A DNA stretch of 5,699 bases from Lachnospiraceae bacterium (GTDB taxonomy: Bacteria; Bacillota; Clostridia; Lachnospirales; Lachnospiraceae): the NCBI GenBank assembly GCA_003447895.1, contig DLYC01000295.1, positions 3,682 through 9,380 on the forward strand, in the 5' to 3' direction. Positions within the stretch are counted from its first letter, which is position 1; every line of letters begins with the position of its first letter. Below are positions 1 to 5,699 of this stretch, piece after piece. Both the position numbers and the translations under genes were made by a program. The notes under the pieces are model-generated. The model was not told where the DNA came from. It made no database searches and saw nothing but the letters and a program-made list of their open reading frames with translations.

Positions 1-81
1 TACAATCGGGAGGAGATTCAGCCAGAACAGTGCCCAAAAAGGCCCTTTCTGCTGTCACGGGCGATGAAAAGAAAGTGAAAC

Positions 82-86
82 GGAGG
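82..86 (+). promoter_or_regulatory. Ribosome-binding site of the HAD phosphatase gene
   Basis: A perfect GGAGG lies 7 bases before the ATG at 94, which fixes the start of the HAD gene. No convincing -10/-35 promoter pair was seen in the 81 bases before it, so the gene may be transcribed from further upstream or as the last gene of an operon that begins outside the window. Confidence 0.85.
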
Positions 87-93
87 ACCTCAC

Positions 94-822
94 ATGACCG
101 GTAAACCACACTACAAAGCTGCCATCTTCGATATGGACGGAACCATTCTGGACACCTCAGAAGACCTGACTTCCGCCATCAATTATGCCATGGGCTTTTT
201 CGGACACCGAAGCGATTTTGTAAGAGAAGACGGCTGTCTGTTTTTCGGAAGCGGCGCGCATACGGCTGTCCAGAGGGCGCTGGCTCTGGAGGCAGGCATG
301 GACCGCGCACAAATCCTGAAGATCGGTTCGGAGACAAACGCCATCCTCCCCGGCATCGAGGAGTCCGAAGTACAGAGGATCCTGCAGGTCTACCAGCCCT
401 ATTACAAGGCGCACAACGCCATACGGACGCGCCCCTACCCGGGGATCCCGGCACTTCTTACAAGGCTCCGGGAGGCGGGCGTCCACACAGCCGTGGTCTC
501 CAACAAGCCCGACAATTCGGTCGTACAGCTGGCCGCTGACTATTTTGACAAAGGCTTTGAGCTGGCGATCGGCGAGACGGAAGGAATCGCCAGAAAGCCG
601 GCGCCGGACATGAACTTCCTGATCCTCCATAAGCTCGGTATAGACGTCCGCGACGCCGTCTATATCGGCGATACGGAGATCGATGTTGCCACGGCCCGAA
701 ACACCGGCATGGACTGCATCATGGTGGAGTGGGGTTTTCGGCCGAGGTCCCAGATCGAGGCGCTCGGCGCCAAAGTCTTCGTCTCCTCCGCAGAGGAGAT
801 CTATCCGCTGGTCGTGGGCTGA
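94..822 (+). CDS. HAD-superfamily (IA) hydrolase, phosphoglycolate phosphatase-like
   Basis: A 242-residue cytosolic phosphatase with every HAD catalytic motif in place. Motif I is FDMDGT at residues 12-17, with Asp13 as predicted nucleophile and Asp15 as general acid/base. Motif II is VVSNKP at 134-139, with Ser136. Motif III is the Lys of RKPAPD (Lys168). Motif IV is GDTEID at 192-197, with Asp193 and Asp197 as Mg2+ ligands. Residues about 20-115 form a helical C1 cap, and GSGAHTAVQRAL at 52-63 resembles the cap segment of Gph proteins. The length is normal for the family. Family members hydrolyse small phosphate esters such as 2-phosphoglycolate, pyrophosphate or sugar phosphates, and the sequence does not settle which. 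The start is supported by a GGAGG 7 bases upstream. A terminator follows 44 bases after the stop, so this is the last gene of its transcript. PpaX-like or beta-phosphoglucomutase-like activity cannot be excluded, although the DGT form of motif I favours a phosphatase. Confidence 0.93.
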   Translation: MTGKPHYKAAIFDMDGTILDTSEDLTSAINYAMGFFGHRSDFVREDGCLFFGSGAHTAVQRALALEAGMDRAQILKIGSETNAILPGIEESEVQRILQVYQPYYKAHNAIRTRPYPGIPALLTRLREAGVHTAVVSNKPDNSVVQLAADYFDKGFELAIGETEGIARKPAPDMNFLILHKLGIDVRDAVYIGDTEIDVATARNTGMDCIMVEWGFRPRSQIEALGAKVFVSSAEEIYPLVVG

Positions 823-866
823 CGGAAGGGGCCCGATCAGGGTAAAAATCTGAAAATGCATATACT

Positions 867-897
867 AACGGGGCTGCCCTTTCCGGACAGCCCCGTT
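867..897. terminator. Bidirectional intrinsic terminator between convergent genes
   Basis: A perfect 10-bp GC-rich inverted repeat (AACGGGGCTG at 867-876 with CAGCCCCGTT at 888-897) encloses an 11-base loop, inside which CC/GG pairs could extend the stem past a one-base bulge. On the plus strand the stem runs straight into a T-rich tail (TTTTCTCTTCTC), a strong terminator for the HAD gene that ends 44 bases earlier. On the minus strand the same stem begins 13 bases after the channel gene's TGA. Its tail there is a weaker, mixed T/A stretch, so termination in that direction is likely but less certain. Confidence 0.88.
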
Positions 898-910
898 TTC
901 TCTTCTCCCG

Positions 911-3900
911 TCACCTGACAGGTACATCCTTTTCTCTAAGCGCAAGAAGCACTTCTCTGACAAGGACTCTCTCCACCTTGTGGTAATCGTCTTCTTTGCA
1001 CTCCGCGATGATGGAGAGCACGGCAAAGCCCATTTCCACGGACAGTACGCCCTTGTAATAGGGTCCGCTGATGATGTATTCGCAGGATTCCCCGATCCGC
1101 GGAAGCGCCGCCGCAAGGATTTCCTCCGCGTCCTTGAGCGGATAGGTGACATCCACCTTGATCGTCACGGCCACCCAGGAATTCATCTTGGTCAGGTTGG
1201 TCAGGCTCTTGATGTCCTTGTTTCCGATGACCTTGATGTTTCCGCCTCTTCCGATGAGCCTGGTGCTTCGGACACCGATCTCCTCGACCATGCCCCTGTA
1301 TCCGTCAATGCTCACGATATCGCCCACCTGGTACTCTCCCTCGAAGATCATGGAGACGCCGGCGAAGATATCGGCGATCAGGTCTCTTGCGCCCATGGAG
1401 ATTCCGATACCGATGACTCCCACGGAAGCCAGGATCGCATTTGTGTCGACGCCCAGGTAAGACAGCGCGTAGTAGAAAAAGATCATGATCGAAACATAGC
1501 TGAACAGGTTCGCGATCAGCTTGCAGATCGTCTTTCCCCTCGAACTTACAAGTTTCCCCACGATATTGAGAACAAACCGCACAAACATCATGGCCAGTTC
1601 CAGCGAGCAGAAAAGCATCACGATGCTGGTTATGGCGAAAAGATTAAAGCCCTTATTCCATTTTCCGGAGACCACATAAGAGAGCACGTCCTGCCGGCCC
1701 GCTCCGTAATCCGGGGACCTTAAGACGACCCGCAGGATCACAAAGGCCAGAATGAGCTGAAAGGCCAGGAGCGCCTTTCTCTCCGGCGTCATATTGCCCA
1801 TCACATGGTAAATGACAGACCTCAGTTTTCCAAACAGCGGCGTTTTTTTCGCCGCCGGGCCTGCCTCAGTTCCCTCCTGTCCCGGGCTCTTTTGCGCATC
1901 CGGGACTCCGGCTTCCGGAGCCTTGGCTTTATAAGCTTCGGCTTTCAGGACTTCGTCCTCCGGAACTTCGGGCTCCCTGTCCGCGGCTTCGGCCTCCTTC
2001 TTCTCCCCTCTCTCTTTCTCCAGGGCTTCCAGAGTCCCGTTTCTGTAGCCGCCAAGAAGGTACATGGACAGGATCACGAAGAGGACGGCAAATCCGATCG
2101 CGCAGTTGAATCCGTAGCGGTAAGCATCCCCGTATACCGCACTGGCAGGGGAGCAGATATAATAGTAGATGTCCTGCTCCCTGGCTTTTACGGAGACGAT
2201 CAGGTACCTCGTGCCATCGATCTTGATATTGTCGATGACGCCGTCCCGAAGGTGTGCCTTTGTGAGATTGAGGTCGGCCGGCGTATATCCGTAGTAGAAG
2301 TCCTCGTTGCTCGCATTGACAAAGTAGTCTTTCCCGGGGCTCATGGTAAAGGACACCCTTCCGACCGGTGTCAGCGTCATCATGGCCCCGTTGATCTCCA
2401 TGGTCTCTTCCGTCTCCGTGATCTCTTCCGGCTCCACAGCCAGAAGCAGCGCGCCGTACAGCCCGGTCCCCGCTTCCGTCATCCTGACGCCGTAGAGCTC
2501 GAGCGTTCTTCCCGTCACCTCATCCGGATAGGCGCTGTGACTGATTCCGGGAACGCCTTTCAAGAGCCTTCTGAAATCCGCTGTCGAGCTGGGAACCTTG
2601 GCGTCCTCCTTCCCCAGCTCCACGTTAATATAATTGGAACTGGTGGCCGTTTCCACGCCCTGGGAGTCGAAGAGCATGATATATTCCGCGCCGATGATCC
2701 TGCTCAGCTCCTCGAGCTCCTCCTTGCTTCTCATCTTCGGATTCTGCTCCAAAAGCTCCGCCGCGCGGGTCGCGTAGTCGAGATAAAGCTTTTTCCTTGC
2801 TTCCCCGATCTTCTTTTGATAGTCCTGCCTCCTGTCGATTTCCTCGCTCATGACCACGAGCGTATTTTTCATATCGTCCGTTGACATGTAGATGCTGCTC
2901 AGCGACCGGATAAAGAGGCTGCTCCCAAAGATCGCCAGGGCCCCCAGGACTCCATAGCAGACCGCGACCAGCCGCATGTTCGACGGGCTGTATTTTCTCT
3001 TCTTCTCCTCTGTCAGGATTCCCTGCTGCAGTTCCTGATAGGCGGAGGTGACCCAGACAATGAACACAACGCAGACCATCAGAATGGCGCCAAGGCCGAA
3101 TGCGCTCTGCGTGATCGCGTCGATCAGCACATTCGTCTGCTTGGACCATACCACAAGCACGCACTCCAGCTCTTCGATCTCCAGCACTCTGGTGTCATAG
3201 TACTCCGTCTCTCCGTCATGAAGGACGCCGACGGTCAATTCGTTCTGACTGTACTCTTGGAGCTTCTCATAGGTGGAAGGGAGCCCGTAGTCCTCTGCGT
3301 TCTCCCACACATCCGCGTTTTCCTCGATCATATGACTGGCATAGATGAGATTCCCGCCGTAGTTAAAGAAATACCTGCTCTTCTCCCTGTTGGGGCAGAT
3401 CAGGTGCAGATCTACATCGTAGGCATATTCCACGCTCTTTAAAATGTCTATGTAATTGACGTAGTCGCGGATATAACTGAGAAGTTCTTTCCCGTTGAAG
3501 ATCTCCACGTAGTAATAGGGTCCCCGGATGTGGCTGAAGGCCAGGACGTCCTTTCTGACGCCGTCAAGCGTCTTCGTGTCATAAATAAAGGTCCCTTTCC
3601 TCTTTGTGAACTTGTCCGCGTGCTTTTTGATGCCGGACCGCATGCCCTCCGCGAGCGTCACGGTGCCGTCTTCGACCTTGATGATCCCGCCCTTTCCGGA
3701 CTTCATGATCCCCCGATCCCCCCGCTCAGAGATCATATCGTAGTTCACACGGGCAGACAGATCCGCTTTCGTCTGGCACTGCGCATAGTAATTGTCATAG
3801 GCCTCCTGAAAGCTGATCGCGAGCTGGCTTACACTGCTGTCGATTCCCAGAATCCGGTCCGAGACAGGGCGCGCCTCCTCTTTGCTGATCAGGCCCGCGG

Positions 3901-4051
3901 CCTCCTTGACATCGTCGAACACATGGGCCAGGTTCAGATTGTAAACAAGCATTATGAACCACCATATAAAGGCCAGGATTACGACCAAAATACAGCCGAT
4001 CACCGCTTTCCGCACAGGATAAATTGGATTTTTGACAAACTTCTTCGCCAT
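911..4051 (-). CDS. Large multi-domain MscS-family channel with two predicted extracytoplasmic sensor domains
   Basis: A 1046-residue membrane protein; classical MscS has about 290. The start is the ATG at 4051, with GGAGG 5 bases upstream. An in-frame ATG at 4144 would overlap the preceding gene, lacks a good site, and adds an unlikely 31-residue leader. Predicted order: TM1 17-37; outer domain 38-315; TM2 316-336; a positive cytoplasmic loop (KKRK, 350-353); TM3 360-382; outer domain 383-647; TM4 648-667; a charged Ala/Glu/Lys/Pro linker about 671-738; TM5 760-778; TM6 803-830; TM7 843-866; then the MscS pore helix (about 868-905), beta domain (EGEYQVGDIVSIDGYRG, 904-920) and C-terminal alpha/beta vestibule domain to the end. 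The MscS core is clear and would form an oligomeric channel in the cytoplasmic membrane. The two outer domains look Cache-like: IMLFDSQG at 458-465, and YYYICSPASAVYGDA at 629-643 just before TM4. This suggests gating by an external signal. The Cache assignment, ligand and ion selectivity are inferred, not shown. It lies 46 bases after cobA-hemD, probably in the same transcript. Confidence 0.9.
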   Translation of the reverse strand: MAKKFVKNPIYPVRKAVIGCILVVILAFIWWFIMLVYNLNLAHVFDDVKEAAGLISKEEARPVSDRILGIDSSVSQLAISFQEAYDNYYAQCQTKADLSARVNYDMISERGDRGIMKSGKGGIIKVEDGTVTLAEGMRSGIKKHADKFTKRKGTFIYDTKTLDGVRKDVLAFSHIRGPYYYVEIFNGKELLSYIRDYVNYIDILKSVEYAYDVDLHLICPNREKSRYFFNYGGNLIYASHMIEENADVWENAEDYGLPSTYEKLQEYSQNELTVGVLHDGETEYYDTRVLEIEELECVLVVWSKQTNVLIDAITQSAFGLGAILMVCVVFIVWVTSAYQELQQGILTEEKKRKYSPSNMRLVAVCYGVLGALAIFGSSLFIRSLSSIYMSTDDMKNTLVVMSEEIDRRQDYQKKIGEARKKLYLDYATRAAELLEQNPKMRSKEELEELSRIIGAEYIMLFDSQGVETATSSNYINVELGKEDAKVPSSTADFRRLLKGVPGISHSAYPDEVTGRTLELYGVRMTEAGTGLYGALLLAVEPEEITETEETMEINGAMMTLTPVGRVSFTMSPGKDYFVNASNEDFYYGYTPADLNLTKAHLRDGVIDNIKIDGTRYLIVSVKAREQDIYYYICSPASAVYGDAYRYGFNCAIGFAVLFVILSMYLLGGYRNGTLEALEKERGEKKEAEAADREPEVPEDEVLKAEAYKAKAPEAGVPDAQKSPGQEGTEAGPAAKKTPLFGKLRSVIYHVMGNMTPERKALLAFQLILAFVILRVVLRSPDYGAGRQDVLSYVVSGKWNKGFNLFAITSIVMLFCSLELAMMFVRFVLNIVGKLVSSRGKTICKLIANLFSYVSIMIFFYYALSYLGVDTNAILASVGVIGIGISMGARDLIADIFAGVSMIFEGEYQVGDIVSIDGYRGMVEEIGVRSTRLIGRGGNIKVIGNKDIKSLTNLTKMNSWVAVTIKVDVTYPLKDAEEILAAALPRIGESCEYIISGPYYKGVLSVEMGFAVLSIIAECKEDDYHKVERVLVREVLLALREKDVPVR

Positions 4052-4056
4052 TGACT

Positions 4057-4062
4057 CCTCCC
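4057..4062 (-). promoter_or_regulatory. Ribosome-binding site choosing the channel start
   Basis: On the minus strand GGGAGG (4062 to 4057) stands 5 bases before the ATG at 4051. It decides the start against the longer in-frame ATG at 4144, which lies inside the end of cobA-hemD. A second GGGAG lies just upstream at 4066-4070. Confidence 0.85.
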
Positions 4063-4097
4063 GATCTCCCGCCGGCTGCCCGGACGGGGTATCGCGC

Positions 4098-5666
4098 CTA
4101 AGATAAAGACCCGCTCTCGCGGATTCCGACGCCGCTGTCCTCACACAGGGCGCTCACAATTCCCTTCACGCTGCATTCCGGAGCGATCAGCGCCTTCCGG
4201 GAAGTTCTCTTCTTAAGCTCCCGGGCTGTCAGCTCCCCGATACACACCGGCGCCGCGTCCCCGGGATAGGGATTCTCCCTGAGAAAGGCGCGCACGCCGC
4301 CCGCACTCGCAAACACCACATAGTCCGCCTCTTTCGGGTCAAAAGACCGTCCGCCGGCCGCTTCTTCCGGCTCTTCGTACCGTGCGCTGTAGATCCTGCA
4401 GTCGTCATATAAAATTTTCTCATTTTTGAGGCGATTTGTCAGCACCGGATTTGCCTCTTCCGCGCGCAGGATCAGGACTTTTTCTCCGGGCCTGACGGCT
4501 CCCGCAAGCGCCCCGGCCAGGGCCTCGGACGTAAACGCGTCCGGAATCAGGTCCGCATAGAGATGGGCCCTCTGAAGTTCCCCGGCCGTTCCCCGGCCTA
4601 TGCAGGCAATCCTAAGACCCGAGAGGCTCCGAAGATCCATCCCTCGCCTGTCCATCTCCTCTAAAAAGACCCGGACGCCGTTCGCGCTCGTAAAGACGAG
4701 CCAGTCATAGTCCCGAAAGCTCTCCGGGATCCGTTCTCCCGAAGGCGTGATCCCGATACAGGGGAAGGAGACCGCCGAAAAGCCCTTCTCTTCCAGCGCC
4801 CCCGCCATCCTCTCCGTAAAGGACCGGGTTCCCACCACGAGTACTGTCCCCGGACTTCCGGGGCGTTTAGTGCCCGCCACGGCCTTCCCGTCCTTTAGGG
4901 GCGCGTCTTCTGCCTGTCCCGGCCTTCTTTCTTCGCCTCTTCCGCCTCTCAGGTCCATCCCGGCTGCCTTCCCGATCACAAGGATCGCGGGTGCCTTCGC
5001 GCGCCCGGCCAGCGCCCCCAGTTCGCAGAGCCGCCCGTCGATCCGCCTCTCCTTATTCGTATAGACACAGGAGAGTATGCTGACCGGCGTCTCAGGGTCC
5101 TTGCCGGCCCCCAGAAGGCCCTCCGCGATCGCATCGGCGCGGCTTAGCCCCATCATATACAGGATCGTCCCCTTAAACCTTGCGAGGGTATCGAACGCCT
5201 CCGCGGTCTTAGGGTCGCCATGCCCTGTTACCACGCAGAAGGAAGAGGCCGTTCCGCGGTGCGTGACGGGAATTCCCATGCGCTCCGGCCCGGCGATGCA
5301 GGAGCTGACGCCCGGAATGAGCTCATAGGGGATCCCTTCCGCCTCCAGACGGAGCGCCTCCTCGGCGCCCCTGCCAAAGACCGTGGGGTCCCCTCCCTTG
5401 AGCCGCACCACGCGCTTCCCGCTCCGGGAGAGGTCGACCAGGAGCTTCTCGATCTCGCGCTGCTCGAGCGTGTGGTCGTTCTTTCTCTTTCCCGCCGCGA
5501 TCAGTTCGCAGCCGTCCTTTGCCTCAGACAGGACCCGGTGGTCCATCAGCTCGTCATAGACAATTGCGTCCGCCTCGCGGACTGCCCTTAAGGCGCGCAC
5601 TGTGATGAGACCCTCTTCACTCCCCGCGCCCGCGATCCATACCTTTCCCGGCGTTCCTTTTTTCAC
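4098..5666 (-). CDS. cobA-hemD: Bifunctional uroporphyrinogen-III C-methyltransferase / uroporphyrinogen-III synthase
   Basis: A cytosolic fusion enzyme of 522 residues from the GTG start (526 if the ATG at 5678 is used). The N-terminal SUMT/CobA domain (about 8-236) transfers two methyl groups from SAM to uroporphyrinogen III, giving precorrin-2. It carries YDELM (37-41), RLKGGDPTVFGRG (88-100), IPGVSS (117-122), GIPVTHRG (131-138), VTGHGDP (146-152) and YMMGL (170-174). Its first glycine-rich loop is unusual: GAGSEEG in place of the common GAGPGDxG. After a charged linker (about 237-273), the C-terminal HemD domain (274 to about 506) cyclises hydroxymethylbilane to uroporphyrinogen III, with inversion of ring D. 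It is recognised by VGTRSF (278-283), FTSANGVR (325-332), IGRGTAGEL (356-364), LILRAEEA (398-405) and VVFASAGGVRAFL (450-462). Fusing the two makes and methylates the substrate in one protein, directing flux to siroheme and cobalamin. HemC is the expected upstream neighbour. The gene ends with TAG, 46 bases before the channel ATG. Confidence 0.94.
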   Translation of the reverse strand: MKKGTPGKVWIAGAGSEEGLITVRALRAVREADAIVYDELMDHRVLSEAKDGCELIAAGKRKNDHTLEQREIEKLLVDLSRSGKRVVRLKGGDPTVFGRGAEEALRLEAEGIPYELIPGVSSCIAGPERMGIPVTHRGTASSFCVVTGHGDPKTAEAFDTLARFKGTILYMMGLSRADAIAEGLLGAGKDPETPVSILSCVYTNKERRIDGRLCELGALAGRAKAPAILVIGKAAGMDLRGGRGEERRPGQAEDAPLKDGKAVAGTKRPGSPGTVLVVGTRSFTERMAGALEEKGFSAVSFPCIGITPSGERIPESFRDYDWLVFTSANGVRVFLEEMDRRGMDLRSLSGLRIACIGRGTAGELQRAHLYADLIPDAFTSEALAGALAGAVRPGEKVLILRAEEANPVLTNRLKNEKILYDDCRIYSARYEEPEEAAGGRSFDPKEADYVVFASAGGVRAFLRENPYPGDAAPVCIGELTARELKKRTSRKALIAPECSVKGIVSALCEDSGVGIRESGSLS

Positions 5667-5699
5667 TCTTGCCTCCATGCCCGCGCAGCGGGCACAAGC
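5663..5699 (-). CDS. Possible C-terminal end of an upstream gene (partial)
   Basis: Reading leftwards from the window edge, one minus-strand frame gives eleven codons (LVPAARAWRQE) and then TGA at 5665-5663. That stop overlaps the GTG start of cobA-hemD as GTGA, a common layout for translationally coupled genes in an operon. In related anaerobes the expected upstream gene is hemC (porphobilinogen deaminase) or another early tetrapyrrole gene, but eleven residues are too few to identify it. The other two frames are also open to the edge, so this call rests only on the overlap. Confidence 0.35.
   Translation of the reverse strand, partial: LVPAARAWRQE
5672..5676 (-). promoter_or_regulatory. 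Ribosome-binding site favouring the GTG start of cobA-hemD
   Basis: On the minus strand GGAGG (5676 to 5672) stands 5 bases before the GTG at 5666, the same spacing as at the channel gene. The in-frame ATG at 5678 overlaps this site and has no Shine-Dalgarno sequence of its own. It is directly preceded by a perfect 6-bp hairpin (5679-5693), so GTG is the better start. Confidence 0.7.

Noticed and set aside
19..54. An imperfect inverted repeat (CAGCCAGAA with TTCTGCTG) upstream of the HAD gene
   Set aside because: The stem is only 8 bp with a bulge and a long loop, and no T-tract follows. It could not be told apart from chance pairing.
1..78. The end of an upstream plus-strand gene (frame 1, stop TGA at 76-78)
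   Set aside because: All three plus-strand frames are open from the left edge to at least base 63, and none of the short translations is recognisable. An upstream gene ending here is possible but cannot be supported.
157..861. A 234-codon open frame on the minus strand, opposite the HAD gene
   Set aside because: It is fully antisense to a gene with all catalytic motifs intact, its translation has no recognisable domain, and it runs into the terminator hairpin region. It is a by-product of GC-rich codon usage.
980..1723. A 247-codon plus-strand open frame opposite the MscS core
   Set aside because: The minus strand encodes the clearly recognisable MscS domain here. The plus-strand translation is Asp/His-rich with no domain, as expected of a shadow frame.
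1805..2884. A 359-codon plus-strand open frame opposite the channel gene
   Set aside because: It is antisense to the channel linker and second outer domain. The translation is rich in Arg, Phe and Leu low-complexity stretches, and the opposite frame gives a coherent membrane protein.
4052..4144. A 31-residue N-terminal extension of the channel from the ATG at 4144
   Set aside because: It overlaps the end of cobA-hemD, has no good ribosome-binding site, and reads as Arg/Ser-rich filler. The ATG at 4051 has GGAGG at ideal spacing and begins MAKKF just before the first membrane helix.

Overview
The window looks like a piece of chromosome from an anaerobic, fairly GC-rich member of the Clostridia, probably Lachnospiraceae-like. 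This is inferred from strong GGAGG ribosome-binding sites, the fused CobA-HemD protein typical of Firmicute anaerobes, and the style of the MscS and HAD proteins. By eye the G+C content is in the upper fifties. No species can be named from sequence alone. No RNA genes, insertion sequences, CRISPR arrays or attachment sites were seen.

Layout: a plus-strand HAD-superfamily phosphatase of the phosphoglycolate phosphatase type (94-822) converges on two minus-strand genes. The convergence point (823-910) holds a strong hairpin terminator at 867-897 that can serve both directions. Read in their own direction, the minus-strand genes are a bifunctional uroporphyrinogen-III C-methyltransferase/uroporphyrinogen-III synthase (5666 to 4098), then, 46 bases later, a very large MscS-type channel protein (4051 to 911). 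Eleven codons of what may be the end of a further upstream gene lie at the right edge, and its stop would overlap the GTG start of cobA-hemD.

Function: CobA-HemD turns hydroxymethylbilane into uroporphyrinogen III and then methylates it to precorrin-2, the branch that leads to siroheme and cobalamin. The channel gene has no obvious metabolic link to this, but the short gap suggests cotranscription. The HAD enzyme is a housekeeping phosphatase of uncertain substrate.

The most interesting item is the channel. Its C-terminal third is an ordinary MscS core, but about 750 residues precede it. These hold four membrane segments that flank two large predicted extracytoplasmic domains resembling Cache-type sensors, followed by a charged cytoplasmic linker. 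This is the layout expected of a ligand- or signal-gated channel rather than a purely tension-gated valve. That reading is inference and needs structural and homology checks.
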